From positions 173,092 to 237,091 of the forward strand of contig NZ_BMPG01000004.1 in NCBI RefSeq assembly GCF_014647475.1: a stretch of DNA of 64,000 nt. Reading direction: 5' to 3'. The notes below the pieces were generated by a model. It did no database searches. It worked only from the letters and a program-made list of their open reading frames with translations, and had not been told where the DNA came from. Positions 1 to 8,587 of this stretch are shown in pieces (the first letter of the stretch is position 1; the number at the start of each line of letters is the position of its first letter). The translations under genes and the position numbers were made by a program. This stretch comes from Halocalculus aciditolerans. Lineage in GTDB: Archaea; Halobacteriota; Halobacteria; Halobacteriales; Halobacteriaceae.

Positions 1-1
1 C

Positions 2-175
2 ATCGGTCCGGGAGCCGGCTGGCTCGCTACCGTCATCGTCTCCACCAGCTACCGGCCCTCAGAGGGCGCGTTCACCGTCCCACCCGCCGTCTACGCGATG
101 AACGTCGCCGTGTCGAGCACGCTCGCCGCCCCGCTCTACGCCGGCTGGCAGCGATACCGGTGGCGGCGACCCTGA
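2..175 (+). CDS. C-terminal fragment of an unidentified membrane protein (truncated by window edge)
   Basis: An open frame runs in from the left edge and stops at TGA 173-175, giving 57 residues. The fragment begins IGPGAGW and has a hydrophobic stretch (LATVIVS), a short polar loop, a second hydrophobic stretch (VYAMNVAVSSTLAAPLY) and an arginine-rich tail (RYRWRR). This looks like the last part of a polytopic membrane protein ending on the cytoplasmic side. It converges on the ATPase gene with a 1-bp gap. The start and most of the protein lie outside the window, so no family can be assigned. Confidence 0.5.
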   Translation: MGPGAGWLATVIVSTSYRPSEGAFTVPPAVYAMNVAVSSTLAAPLYAGWQRYRWRRP

Positions 176-176
176 G

Positions 177-1853
177 CTACGCGCGCCACTGCTCGTGGAG
201 TTCGCCGAGGTGCGCGCGCGTGTCCGACTCGACGAGCGAGGCGAGCGCGTTCACGTCGAAGGAGTACTGCAGGTCGCCGTTCCGCCGGACGAGTTCGCGC
301 GCCCGGAGGCCCGCGAGGAGGCTGTGCACCGCCTCGACGGACCGCCCCGTCCGGTCGGCGATGTCGTGCGCCGACACCGGCGCGTCCGAGACGAGGACCT
401 CGTAGATGCGTTCCGCCGTCCGCTCGTTGCACTGTGACTCCCGGCGCGCCGCCTGCAGGCGCACCGCCACCGCGGGCTCCGTGAGGAAGTCGTCGTCCGA
501 CCACTCCTCGCCCGCCAGCCCCTCCGCTTCCGCCGTCTCGACGACTTCCGCGCCGTCCTCGGGGACGAGCGACCGCGTCTCCTCGCGGGCTTCCACGCCC
601 GAGGAGTCGGGGACTTCGACCGCGCTCGGCGCGTTCCGCGCGGCCGCCGCCGTCTCCAACTCCCGCTCGCGCTCTAGCTCTGTCTCCAACTCCTCGATGC
701 GCTCCTCTAACTCCGCGACGGCCGCGGGCGCGCCCTCGTCGGCGGCGTCAGCGTCACCGTCGGCGGCGTTCGCGCCGGCGGTCGGGAGCTGTGACTGGAT
801 GGCGTCCGGCGCGCCGTGCGCCATCGCGTTCGCGAGCTTCCGCGCGGCATCGGAGACGTCCTTCGCCTGCGACAGTTCGTTCTCCAGTTCGGCGATGCGC
901 TGCTCGCGGTTCTCCAGCTTCCGCTCTAAGTCCGCGATGCGGTCCTCGCGTTGCTCTTTCACCTCCGAAATCTCGCCGAGGTCCTCGACGAGCGCGTCGC
1001 TCACCGACTTCAACTCCGGGCGCTCGAAATCGTCCAGCCCCGGGGTCGCGCCCGCGTCGAACGTCCGCTTGCGCTTGAAGCGGAAGCGACTCACCTCCGC
1101 GTCCGCCCAGTCGAACTGCACGAACGCCTCGCCGGGTTCGAGGTCGGACACCGCCGACCCGTACTCGTCGCCGACGATTCGCCCCACGACCTTCGTGTCG
1201 TTCTCCCACGTGAGGCGGTGCCAGACGAGCCAGTTCGCCTGCGTGATGAAGTCCTTCTTCACGTCCGCCGGCCGCTGGCTGATGCCGACGATGCCGAGGC
1301 CGTGTTTCCGCCCGCGCTTCCCGACCTTGATGAGCATTCGTCCTGTCTCGCCCATCCCGCCGCCCTCCGGGATGTACTCGTGGCACTCCTCGATGACGAG
1401 CAGGAAGGGCTTCTTCAGCTTCTTCTCCTTCGCGAAGAGGTGGCGAGCCGTCTCCCGGACCAGCTCGTCGGATGCCTCCTCGTCGAGGAAGCCGGAGACG
1501 TCGAGAATGACGGGAACGTTCTCCTCGAGGGCGAGCGTCGCGAGTTTCTCCGCGTGCTCGGGGAGCACCTGAATGTCGCACTCCTCGTCCGCGCCCGCGT
1601 GCAGGAGTTCGTACTCCTCCTTGAGGCCGTAGTACTCGCCGTCCGTGTCGACGACGAGCACCGGATACCCCTTCTCGAGGAGTTCCTCCATCACGACGCT
1701 CGTCGTGTTACTCTTTCCCGACCCGCTCTTCCCGGTGACGAACCCGCGGCCGGTGAGGACTTCGACGACGGGGAGGTCGACGGGGTCGCCCTCCGAGGTC
1801 TCGCCGACGCGGATGGTCTGCTCGTCACCGTCGGCGCTCGATGAAGAACCCAT
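177..1853 (-). CDS. HerA/DUF87-type P-loop ATPase with coiled coil and C-terminal winged helix
   Basis: A 558-residue protein. The start at 1853 (MGSSSSADG) is preferred because the frame further upstream is arginine-rich read-through of another gene. Walker A lies near residues 41-48 (GKSGSGKS) and Walker B is LLVIEECHEYIP; the DUF87/HerA-type core spans about the first 300 residues and includes the typical RPADVKKDF segment. A long Glu/Arg-rich coiled coil follows, interrupted by an acidic Ala-rich linker, and the last 80 residues resemble a winged helix (YEVLVSDAPVSAHDIADRTGR). HerA relatives are hexameric DNA translocases, often paired with NurA; no NurA gene is nearby, so a role in DNA transactions is inferred only from the fold. 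Confidence 0.85.
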   Translation of the reverse strand: MGSSSSADGDEQTIRVGETSEGDPVDLPVVEVLTGRGFVTGKSGSGKSNTTSVVMEELLEKGYPVLVVDTDGEYYGLKEEYELLHAGADEECDIQVLPEHAEKLATLALEENVPVILDVSGFLDEEASDELVRETARHLFAKEKKLKKPFLLVIEECHEYIPEGGGMGETGRMLIKVGKRGRKHGLGIVGISQRPADVKKDFITQANWLVWHRLTWENDTKVVGRIVGDEYGSAVSDLEPGEAFVQFDWADAEVSRFRFKRKRTFDAGATPGLDDFERPELKSVSDALVEDLGEISEVKEQREDRIADLERKLENREQRIAELENELSQAKDVSDAARKLANAMAHGAPDAIQSQLPTAGANAADGDADAADEGAPAAVAELEERIEELETELERERELETAAAARNAPSAVEVPDSSGVEAREETRSLVPEDGAEVVETAEAEGLAGEEWSDDDFLTEPAVAVRLQAARRESQCNERTAERIYEVLVSDAPVSAHDIADRTGRSVEAVHSLLAGLRARELVRRNGDLQYSFDVNALASLVESDTRAHLGELHEQWRA

Positions 1854-1915
1854 TCGTTGAGAGGACTCACGCGGCCGGGGGCGAAGAAACTTACCGTCGC
1901 CCGAGGGATTCGGGG

Positions 1916-3262
1916 CTACCGGCGGGCCGGGTGGTCGGCGGGCAGACGGTCGCTCCCCGTGAGCGTCCCGCGGAGCGTCGCACCGGCTGTCTCGCGCATC
2001 AGGCCGCGTTCGCGGAGTTCGGGGACGACGAGGTCGACGAAGTCGCGGAGGCCGTCGGGGCGCACGACCTCCTTCACGTTGAAGCCGTCGACGCCGACCT
2101 CGGTGTACCAGCGCTCGATCTCGTCCGCGACCTGCTCGGGCGTTCCGACGACGACCGGGCTCGTGGTGCCGAGGCCGGCGTACTGCGCCATCTCGCGTAC
2201 CGTCCACTCGCGGTCGTCGTTCTTCGTGAAGGCGTTCACGACGCCCTGCATCGCCTGGGTCTCGATGTGCTCGACCGTCTGGTCCGGGTCCAGCTCGGAG
2301 AGGTCCATATCCACGAACCCGGAGAGGAGCGTGAGAACGCCCTCGACGTCGATTCCCTCCTTGTAGGATTCGTGTTTCGCCTCGGCGATTTCCGCCGTTT
2401 CGCCGACGATAGGGACGATACCCGGGAAGAACTTGAGCGAGTCCGGGTCGCGGCCGTAGGACTCCGCGCGCGCTTCGAGGTCCTCGATGTAGTCCATCAC
2501 GGCCCGCTCGTTCGGCTGACTCACGAAGACGGCCTCCGCGTGCTTCGCGGCGAACTCCCGGCCGCGGTCGCTGGAGCCGGCTTGGTAGATGACGGGCGAG
2601 CGCTGCGGGCTCGGCTCGCAGCCGTGCGGCCCCGGCACCCGGAAATAGTCACCGTCGAAGTCGATGCCGTGCACCTTCTCGGGGTCGGTGTAGACGTCGG
2701 ACTCGCGGTCCGCGACGACGGCGTCGTCCTCCCAGGAGTCCTCCCAGAGGCGGTAGACGACCTCCATGAACTCGTCGGCGCGGTCGTAGCGCTCGTCGTG
2801 CTCGATCATCCCCTCCAAGCCGAGGTTGGCGGCCGCGGACTCCAGGTAGGACGTGACGACGTTCCACGCCACCCGGCCGTCCGTGACGTGGTCGAGCGTC
2901 GAGAACTCCCGCGCGAGCTGGTAGGGGTGGTTGTACGACGTCGACTTCGTGATGGCGAACCCGAGGTCGTCGGTGACCTCGGCCATCGCGGGCACGACGT
3001 ACGCCGGGTCGTTCGACGGCGTCTGCACGGCCTTCTCGATGGCGGGGTCGCGAGAGTCGTCGAAGACGTCGTAGATGCCGCGGACGTCCGCGAAGAACAC
3101 GCCGTCGAACCCGCCGCGCTCCGCGGTGCGCGCGACCTCCGTCCAGTAGTCGGTGTCGGTGTAGCGGGTCGACTGGTCGCCGGGGTAGCGCCAGCTCCCG
3201 ACGGAGACGTGCTCGACCGCGTTCATCGTGAAGAGATTGAGATGAATCCCGTCGTCACTCAT
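1916..3262 (-). CDS. LLM-class flavin-dependent monooxygenase (NtaA/SnaA/DszA-like)
   Basis: A 448-residue protein with the pattern of bacterial-luciferase-like monooxygenases of the nitrilotriacetate/dibenzothiophene type: NLFTMNAVEH near the N-terminus, SWRYPGDQS, ERGGFDGVFFADV, a YNHPYQLAREFSTLDH segment and GRVAWNVVTSYLESAAANLG, which contribute to the TIM-barrel FMN pocket. Family members use reduced FMN from a separate reductase to oxygenate or cleave C-N or C-S bonds. No flavin reductase is adjacent, so the substrate cannot be named. Family length is normal. The start at 3262 is followed by the expected N-terminal strand. Confidence 0.9.
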   Translation of the reverse strand: MSDDGIHLNLFTMNAVEHVSVGSWRYPGDQSTRYTDTDYWTEVARTAERGGFDGVFFADVRGIYDVFDDSRDPAIEKAVQTPSNDPAYVVPAMAEVTDDLGFAITKSTSYNHPYQLAREFSTLDHVTDGRVAWNVVTSYLESAAANLGLEGMIEHDERYDRADEFMEVVYRLWEDSWEDDAVVADRESDVYTDPEKVHGIDFDGDYFRVPGPHGCEPSPQRSPVIYQAGSSDRGREFAAKHAEAVFVSQPNERAVMDYIEDLEARAESYGRDPDSLKFFPGIVPIVGETAEIAEAKHESYKEGIDVEGVLTLLSGFVDMDLSELDPDQTVEHIETQAMQGVVNAFTKNDDREWTVREMAQYAGLGTTSPVVVGTPEQVADEIERWYTEVGVDGFNVKEVVRPDGLRDFVDLVVPELRERGLMRETAGATLRGTLTGSDRLPADHPARR

Positions 3263-3441
3263 ACCGAGAGGGAGGCGAAGGAGACCCTAAGCGGGACGGG
3301 ACGCGGCGAATACGTGGGGTGTTCTCACCGCTCCGTCACCGAGACCGGCAAGCTTCGCTGGGTGTGGGCTGACAGGCGACGCCGCTTCCTCGGGCCGGCG
3401 CGTCACACACCCGCCTCGACCGGGCCCGAGCACTCCTCACA

Positions 3442-3499
3442 GCATACAGCGACTTCGCCGCGCTATCGCACTTGAACTCTCGGCGAGAGCAGGGTGGGG
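3442..3499 (+). repeat. 60-bp dispersed repeat, copy 1
   Basis: The stretch shares the spaced blocks GCATAC, ACTTCGCCGCG, ATCGCA and TGAA, and a following CTCGG-GAGAG-GGG block, with 46854-46911. The order and spacing of the blocks are the same in both copies, so they are homologous rather than a compositional match. Neither copy has an open frame that would explain the conservation. Confidence 0.5.
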
Positions 3500-3561
3500 A
3501 GCCGCCCGCGTGAATCGGCTGTTGGTCCGACTCTCAGGGGTGGGAATTCGGAAGGGGCGGT

Positions 3562-3635
3562 CGCGTCGCGTGTCTCTTCGGCGGCCCCTATCCCGAACGC
3601 CGGTGAGGGATATGCCGGCGAGAGCGCGCGAGGCG
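3562..3635. repeat. Folded palindromic element, copy A
   Basis: Long imperfect stem-loop. The outer arms CGCGTCGCG (3562-3570) and CGCGAGGCG (3627-3635) pair 8 of 9. An internal block CCCC is followed by TATCCC (3589-3594), which pairs with GGGATA (3607-3612). Copy B at 38638-38710 has the same layout with different but still complementary arms. The function is unknown; candidates are a structured RNA, a terminator or a small non-autonomous mobile element. Confidence 0.55.
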
Positions 3636-3697
3636 GCCGGGGCTTTCGGAGGCGGCGGAGTCGGTTGGAGAGTGGATTGCGGTCCTGGAGTGGTCTA

Positions 3698-4939
3698 CTA
3701 GCAGGCGCAGTAGTACTCTCGCGTGCCGAGTTTGGCTTGGAGGACGTCGTAGGCGGGTTCGGGGTCGTCGGGACGGTAGACGCCGGCGACGGTTCTGGCG
3801 TTCTCGTCGCCGCTCATGAGCGCGAGCCAGTCGGATTTGGCGAGGACGTCGTGGGTCTGATTGGTGGCGAGGCTGTCGAGGTAGTCGGGGAGGTAGACCC
3901 ACTGTTCGGTGTCGGTCTCCTCGGACTGGTAGTCGGCGTCGACGGCGTCAGCGTCGACGGCGTCGGCGTAGGCGGCGTAGGGGAGGTTGCGGCCGGCGGC
4001 GACGGGGAGGCCGATCCACTTCCAGGGGCGGGTGTTGACGTCGAGGAGGACGTAGTCCTCGCGCTCGGCGTCGTAGACGAACTCGGCCTCGCTGATGCCG
4101 TGATACCCGGTTTCGTCGAGGACGGCGAGGGCGCGGTCTTCGATGTCGGGTCGGTCGACGGTTTCGACGACGCAGGAGGTGCCGAAGCCGAAGGGGTGGC
4201 GGACTTTCGGGTTGCCGACGACGGCGAGGGCGTCGTCAGTGCCTGATTCGGGGACGTAGGAGGCGAGCGAGCAGTCTTCGCCGACGGCGACGTCGACTTT
4301 CTCCTGCGCCATGATCTGGATGTCGTGGTCGCGGGCGGTCGCGATGGCGTCGGCGAGCTGGTCGCGGTCCTCGACCTCGATGACGTTCGTGCCGGCGGCC
4401 TCTTCGAGTTCGCGCTTGTAGGCGGGCTTGATGACGAGCGGGAGGTCGAGTTCCGCGGCGAGGTCGTCGGGGTCGGTGTCGGCGTCGATGGGAATCGTAT
4501 CGGGGTAGGGGACGCCGAGGTCGTCGGCGACCTCGTAGAGCGAGGATTTGTCGAGGACGCTGTCGACGATATCGAAGTCGGCGAAGGGGAGTCGGACGCC
4601 CTCGGGGTCGGCTTCGGCGAAGGCGAGCGCCCACTCGTCCATGCAGCCGAAGGCAACAGGCGCGTGGTCGAGTTCGGCGGCGAGGGTTTCGACGTCGGCG
4701 GTGAAGCCGGCGAGGTCGTCGAGGGGGTAGGTGACTTGGCCGGCGTAGTCGACGGCGTCGCTACCGGAGGCCGCACCGGTGCCCGTTCGGTCGATGGCGA
4801 CGACGGGGACGCCGTGCTGGCTGAGGGCGCGCGCGACGCCGAGACCGGTGACGTGGGCGTTCGCGACGAAGGCGGGCGGCTGGTCGAACTCGGCGTCCGC
4901 GAGCGCGTCGCGGAGGCCGTCGAAGTCGAGGAAGCTCAT
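3698..4939 (-). CDS. ATP-grasp carboxylate-amine ligase (D-aspartate-ligase-like)
   Basis: A 413-residue protein. The N-terminal domain begins with FVANAHVTGLGVARALSQHG, a preATP-grasp Rossmann-like fold. The ATP-grasp core includes DLPLVIKPAYKREL (nucleotide-binding lysine), ISEAEFVYD and LLDVNTRPWKW (metal-binding Glu/Asn region). The family joins an acyl-phosphate intermediate to an amine; the substrate is not readable here. The repeat DAVDADAVDADY comes from a 15-bp tandem duplication. The protein ends in YYCAC, an unusual cysteine-containing tail. No operon partner is evident: both neighbouring gaps exceed 130 bp. Confidence 0.85.
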   Translation of the reverse strand: MSFLDFDGLRDALADAEFDQPPAFVANAHVTGLGVARALSQHGVPVVAIDRTGTGAASGSDAVDYAGQVTYPLDDLAGFTADVETLAAELDHAPVAFGCMDEWALAFAEADPEGVRLPFADFDIVDSVLDKSSLYEVADDLGVPYPDTIPIDADTDPDDLAAELDLPLVIKPAYKRELEEAAGTNVIEVEDRDQLADAIATARDHDIQIMAQEKVDVAVGEDCSLASYVPESGTDDALAVVGNPKVRHPFGFGTSCVVETVDRPDIEDRALAVLDETGYHGISEAEFVYDAEREDYVLLDVNTRPWKWIGLPVAAGRNLPYAAYADAVDADAVDADYQSEETDTEQWVYLPDYLDSLATNQTHDVLAKSDWLALMSGDENARTVAGVYRPDDPEPAYDVLQAKLGTREYYCAC

Positions 4940-5072
4940 ACGCGTGCTTGCGGCCCTCGCGGGCTAAAGCGCACGGAAAGTCACGCAGGCTCGCCGGTAG
5001 TCGAGACACAGGAGAGCGCCGCCCTCGCGGGCGACACGGCAGACCTTTACGGGGTGTTCGCCACGGTTTCGT

Positions 5073-5684
5073 ATGGATTACGCGGCGCGGTTAGAGCGGG
5101 CGATGGCGGCGACGCCGGATTTCACTGCGGAGCACGACCGGCTTGACGTCCCGGAGCCGACGGCGCAGCGGGACGGGGCGTTCACGCGGCTGACGAACCT
5201 CGGGGACATCGCGGACGCGCTCTCGCGCGACGCCGAGCACGTCCACTCCATCATTCAGCGGGAGCTGGGGACGGCGGGGCAGTTCGAGGGCGAGTGGGCG
5301 CGGTACAACGGGAACTTCTCGCCGTCGGACTTTCAGGAGGCGCTCGACGCGTACGTCGCGGAGTTCGTGACGTGCTCGGAGTGCGGGCTGCCGGACACGA
5401 AGCTCGTGATGGAGAACCGCAACCGGATGCTGCGGTGTGAGGCCTGCGGGGCGTTCCGGCCGGTGAAGAAGCGGTCGTCGGCGACGAAGCAGCGCCAGCA
5501 GGAGGCCGTGGAGGAGGGCCGGACGTACGAAGTGGAGATTACGGGCACCGGGAGAAAGGGCGACGGGACGGCGGAGCGCGGGAAGTACACGATGTTCGTT
5601 CCGGGCGCGCAGGAGGGCGACGTCTGCCGGGTCTACGTGGAGAACGTCAGCGGGACGCTCGCGTTCACGCGCCGCGTCGAGTAA
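5073..5684 (+). CDS. Translation initiation factor aIF2 subunit beta with C-terminal TRAM domain
   Basis: A 203-residue protein. After a short N-terminal helix comes the alpha-beta core typical of aIF2-beta/eIF5 (FTRLTNLGDIADAL, then ELGTAGQF and FEGEWARYNGNF). A C4 zinc ribbon uses Cys101/104 and Cys122/125 (CSECGLPDTK, CEACGAFRP). The last 60 residues form a TRAM domain (YEVEITGTGRKGDG, FVPGAQEGDVCRVYVENV), a fusion common in haloarchaea. The protein belongs to the heterotrimer that delivers initiator tRNA to the ribosome. It converges on the mscS-type gene across a 95-bp spacer carrying the paired-hairpin repeat. Confidence 0.95.
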   Translation: MDYAARLERAMAATPDFTAEHDRLDVPEPTAQRDGAFTRLTNLGDIADALSRDAEHVHSIIQRELGTAGQFEGEWARYNGNFSPSDFQEALDAYVAEFVTCSECGLPDTKLVMENRNRMLRCEACGAFRPVKKRSSATKQRQQEAVEEGRTYEVEITGTGRKGDGTAERGKYTMFVPGAQEGDVCRVYVENVSGTLAFTRRVE

Positions 5685-5690
5685 GACACG

Positions 5691-5750
5691 CTGCCCCGGT
5701 TCGGCAGACGGGCAGTGAAAATCGCTTCTCCGGTTCGACAGACGGGGAAG
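5691..5750 (+). repeat. Paired GTTCGNCAGA hairpins, locus 1
   Basis: Unit 1 has arms CTGCCCCG (5691-5698) and CGGGCAG (5709-5715) around the loop GTTCGGCAGA. Unit 2 has arms CTTCTCCG (5725-5732) and CGGGGAAG (5743-5750) around GTTCGACAGA. The loops lie 34 bp apart. A degenerate third CGGTTC follows another 34 bp on, at 5765, overlapping the 3' end of the convergent channel gene. Stems differ between the units while the loop is kept. Confidence 0.75.
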
Positions 5751-5779
5751 TGGAACTGCTGCTCCGGTTCCGCGCGGGG

Positions 5780-6859
5780 TTAGCGGCGGTGGAAGTCCGC
5801 GTCGGCGTTGTGGTCGGCGCGGTTTTGGAATTCGACTTCGCGCGTGGGGCTGGGGAGGTCGATGCCGTCCTGTTCGTAGCGTTTGTAGAGCGCGCGGAGG
5901 AGTTCGTGTTCCGCGCGTTCGTCGCTGAGGGGAGAGCGCACCCAGCAGCGGAGTTCGTAGTCGAGGGCGTAGTCGCCGAACTCGCGGAAGCGCATGCGGG
6001 GGGCGGGGGTGTCGACGACGAGGTCTTCGCGTTCGGCGACTTCGAGCGTCGCGGCTTCGAAGTAGTCGATGTCGGTGCCGAAGGCGGGGGCGATGTCGAG
6101 GGTGATGCGGGTTTTCGGGCGGGGTGCGGATTCGTTCTGGATGCTCGTGGAGTTGAGGACGGAGTTGGGGACGGTGATGACTTTGTCCTCGCGGGTGAGG
6201 AGTTCGGTCGAGCGGATGGAGATATCGAGTACGGTGCCTTCGCGGCCGTCCTCTAAGACGACGTAGTCGCCGACGGTGTAGGTGTCGTCGAAGTAGAGGG
6301 CGACGGAGCCGAAGAAGTTCGCGATGGCGTCCTTCGCGGCGAAGCCGAGGGCGACGGAGATGAGGCCGGCGGACGCGAGGATGGGGGTGACGTCGACGTT
6401 CCAGATGCCGAGGACGGCGGCGGCGGCGACGAGGAGGAGGACGAAGGTGAGGAGGTTCTCGAAGATGGGGGCGAAGTCCTCGACGAGGTCGGACTGGCGG
6501 CCGGCGGCGACGAGGATGCGGTCGGCGAGGCGGAGGACGGCGCGCGTCCAGACGATGACGACGACGGTGAGCGCGCCGGCGTGGAGGTAGCGGGCGAGCG
6601 GGTCGGCGAGGGCGAGGTGCGTCGCGGCGGCGATGACGCCGGTGAGCGCGACGGTGGTGAAGACGGGGAGGCGGAGTTCTTCGTAGAGGATGACGTCGTA
6701 CTGGGTGTCGGTGCTGTGGACGACGCGGCGGACGACGTGCACGCCGAAGAGCGTGACGAGCCACGTCGCGAGGCCGGAGGCGGCGACGACGCCGGCGAGC
6801 TTCGCCCACGTCGGGAGCGCGAGGAGCCAGTCGACGAGCGGTTGGACCGAACCCACCAT
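5780..6859 (-). CDS. MscS-family mechanosensitive channel
   Basis: A 359-residue membrane protein. Several transmembrane segments occupy residues 1-150 (LLALPTWAKLAGVVAASGLA, LTVVVIVWTRAVL, FENLLTFVLLLVAAAAVLG). A pore-lining helix rich in Gly/Ala follows (ILASAGLISVALGFAAKDAI), then the beta domain (YTVGDYVVLEDGREGTVLDISIRSTEL) and a mixed C-terminal domain. The family releases solutes when membrane tension rises on hypo-osmotic shock, which fits a halophile. It is divergent from rpl10e, and the start at 6859 sits 23 bp from a TATA-like element, consistent with a leaderless message. Confidence 0.93.
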   Translation of the reverse strand: MVGSVQPLVDWLLALPTWAKLAGVVAASGLATWLVTLFGVHVVRRVVHSTDTQYDVILYEELRLPVFTTVALTGVIAAATHLALADPLARYLHAGALTVVVIVWTRAVLRLADRILVAAGRQSDLVEDFAPIFENLLTFVLLLVAAAAVLGIWNVDVTPILASAGLISVALGFAAKDAIANFFGSVALYFDDTYTVGDYVVLEDGREGTVLDISIRSTELLTREDKVITVPNSVLNSTSIQNESAPRPKTRITLDIAPAFGTDIDYFEAATLEVAEREDLVVDTPAPRMRFREFGDYALDYELRCWVRSPLSDERAEHELLRALYKRYEQDGIDLPSPTREVEFQNRADHNADADFHRR

Positions 6860-6882
6860 ATATTTTCATAGAACGTTTGGAA

Positions 6883-6892
6883 GAATATTAGT
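6883..6892 (-). promoter_or_regulatory. TATA-like promoter of the MscS-type gene
   Basis: On the minus strand the AT-rich block reads ACTAATATTC in an otherwise GC-rich spacer, about 25-30 bp before the start codon at 6859. This is the spacing expected of an archaeal TATA box with a leaderless transcript. Confidence 0.5.
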
Positions 6893-6940
6893 CCTGTGGG
6901 CGAGCGACGGGGCCGCGTCGCCTCGTCGGCGCTTCGAAGG

Positions 6941-6948
6941 CTTTAACC
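6941..6948 (+). promoter_or_regulatory. TATA-like promoter of rpl10e
   Basis: CTTTAACC lies about 36 bp before the ATG at 6980, facing the L10e gene in the divergent spacer. Position and composition fit an archaeal TATA box with a very short leader. Confidence 0.45.
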
Positions 6949-6979
6949 CCTGCGTACCCCTCAGACTCGGGTAGTAACC

Positions 6980-7516
6980 ATGTCGGACAATCCGGCTTCC
7001 ATGTACCGGGAGATCTCGAAGCCCTCGTACACGCGACGCGACTACGTCACGGGCATCCCCGGGTCCAAGATTGCACAGCACAAGATGGGCGACCTCCACA
7101 AGGAGCCGGAGGAGTACCCCGTCCAGATTAGCCTCGTCGCCGACGAGGAGTGTCAGCTCCGCCACGGTTCCCTCGAGGCCTCCCGCCTCTCCGCGAACCG
7201 TCACCTCATCAAGACGCTCGGCGAGGGCAACTACAAGATGATCCTCCGCAAGTTCCCGCACCAGATCCTCCGCGAGAACAAGCAGGCGACGGGCGCGGGA
7301 GCGGACCGTGTCTCCGACGGGATGCGCCAGGCGTTCGGCGTGCCGGTCGGCACGGCCGCTCGCATCTACCCCGGCGAGCGCCTCTTCACCGCGTGGTGTG
7401 ACGTCGAGCAGGCCGCCGAAGTGAAGGAGGCCTTCCGCCGCGCGTACAACAAGATCACGCCCCCGTGCAAGATCGACGTCGAACGCGGCGAGGAGCTCCT
7501 CACCCGCCTCGACTAA
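6980..7516 (+). CDS. rpl10e: 50S ribosomal protein L10e (uL16 family)
   Basis: A 178-residue protein matching archaeal L10e throughout: [21 protein letters not shown] at the N-terminus, [18 protein letters not shown], the flexible loop region [20 protein letters not shown], and [15 protein letters not shown]. uL16 lies at the central protuberance close to the peptidyl-transferase centre and tRNA elbow. A GTG-started RimK-like gene begins 21 bp downstream on the same strand, so the two are probably co-transcribed. Confidence 0.97.
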   Translation: MSDNPASMYREISKPSYTRRDYVTGIPGSKIAQHKMGDLHKEPEEYPVQISLVADEECQLRHGSLEASRLSANRHLIKTLGEGNYKMILRKFPHQILRENKQATGAGADRVSDGMRQAFGVPVGTAARIYPGERLFTAWCDVEQAAEVKEAFRRAYNKITPPCKIDVERGEELLTRLD

Positions 7517-7537
7517 CTCCCTTCTCACCACCCGCTC

Positions 7538-8383
7538 GTGCGACTCGCGGTCGCGAACGACACCGAAACCCTCCACCGGCTCTCCGACCCCCTCGCCGAG
7601 CGCGACATTTACGCCGAACACGTCTCTCTCAGCAGGACGGTGACGGCGCTCTCCGACCCCGGCGTCGACGACTTCGACGCGGGGTTCGTCTTCCCCGGTC
7701 GCATCCCGGAGGGCGGCGTGTTGCAGAGCGTGCTCGGCGTGCCGTGGCTGAACTCCCGCGAGGCCGTTCTCACCTCTCGGAATAAGGCCGCGGTGACGGC
7801 GCGGCTCGCCCGCGCCGGCGTCCCCGTCCCGGACAGCGTCGTCGTCTCCCACCCGACAGAGACGGAAGACCTCACGGCGGCCGTCGAGCGGTTCGACCCG
7901 CCCGTGGTCATCAAGCCGAACTCCGCGACGCGCGGCGTCGGCGTCGCGAAAGTCCACGACACCGACTCGCTGCTCGGCGTCGCGGACTACCTCGACCTCG
8001 TCCACGACTACCGCGCGACGGCGGACAAGACCTTCCTCGTGCAGGAGTTTCTTCCAGACGCCGTCGACTACCGCGTCATGGTCCTCGACGGCGAATACGC
8101 CGGCGCGGTGAAGCGCGAACTCCCCGCGGAGGCGGAGGGCTGGAAGCACAACGTCCACCGCGGCGCGACCGCGACCGCCGTCGACCTCGACGACGACCTC
8201 CGCGACCTCGCGGAATCCGTCGCGGACGTCCTCGACATCGACTTCCTCGGCGTCGACCTCCTCGTCAGCGACGACCGCGCGGTCGTCACGGAGACGAACG
8301 CCCGACCGACCGTCGACAGCTTCGAGAAGTACGAACCCGACTTCCTCGACCGGCTCGTCGACCTCCTCCGCGACCTCCCCTGA
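7538..8383 (+). CDS. RimK-family ATP-grasp ligase
   Basis: A 281-residue protein starting at GTG 7538 (MRLAVAND), the earliest start that keeps the first strand. The N-terminal domain contains SREAVLTSRNKAAVTARLARA, typical of RimK/LysX relatives. The ATP-grasp part has VVIKPNSATRGVGVAKV, LVQEFLPDAVDYRVMVLDGE and VTETNARPTVDSFEK (metal ligands Glu/Asn). Relatives add glutamate or other amino acids to a protein C-terminus or a carrier. It sits 21 bp behind the L10e gene, which makes a ribosomal protein a plausible but unproven target. Confidence 0.88.
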   Translation: MRLAVANDTETLHRLSDPLAERDIYAEHVSLSRTVTALSDPGVDDFDAGFVFPGRIPEGGVLQSVLGVPWLNSREAVLTSRNKAAVTARLARAGVPVPDSVVVSHPTETEDLTAAVERFDPPVVIKPNSATRGVGVAKVHDTDSLLGVADYLDLVHDYRATADKTFLVQEFLPDAVDYRVMVLDGEYAGAVKRELPAEAEGWKHNVHRGATATAVDLDDDLRDLAESVADVLDIDFLGVDLLVSDDRAVVTETNARPTVDSFEKYEPDFLDRLVDLLRDLP

Positions 8384-8409
8384 CCCGCCCGCGGCACGCT
8401 GCGGTACGA

Positions 8410-8460
8410 GCCGGTTCGTCAGACGGCGAGGTATCGGGACGAGCCGGTTCGTCAGACGGC
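8410..8460 (+). repeat. Paired GTTCGNCAGA hairpins, locus 2
   Basis: Two identical units, GCCG (8410-8413, 8443-8446), loop GTTCGTCAGA, CGGC (8424-8427, 8457-8460), spaced exactly 33 bp, lie between the RimK-like gene and the multicopper oxidase gene. Flanking blocks GGTACGAG and GGGACGAG are also partly repeated. Confidence 0.75.
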
Positions 8461-8587
8461 GAGGTCCCGGCACCGATGGACGCGTGTTGATGGACACGCA
8501 GACTGATGGACGCAGGGGTTTTTGCGTGCGCGTCACGTTTCTCGGTGTAGCTATGCGCGCCGAGGATTCGACAGCGGTGAGCGCCTG

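Larger units (their letters stand above)
3263..3697. other. 435-bp spacer with two repeat elements, no gene
   Basis: No acidic haloarchaeal reading frame is visible between the two minus-strand genes. The spacer holds one copy of a roughly 60-bp repeat (3442-3499) and one copy of a folded palindromic element (3562-3635). Both recur elsewhere in the window and are listed separately. Confidence 0.6.

Noticed and set aside
5691..5780. Regularly spaced repeats resembling the start of a CRISPR array
   Set aside because: Only two or three units per locus, the unit is a short hairpin with 33-34 bp period, spacers are not unique sequences of constant length, and no cas genes are present.
8522..8587. 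Upstream start for the multicopper oxidase
   Set aside because: It would add 22 basic residues in front of the Tat signal and place the RR motif too far from the N-terminus.
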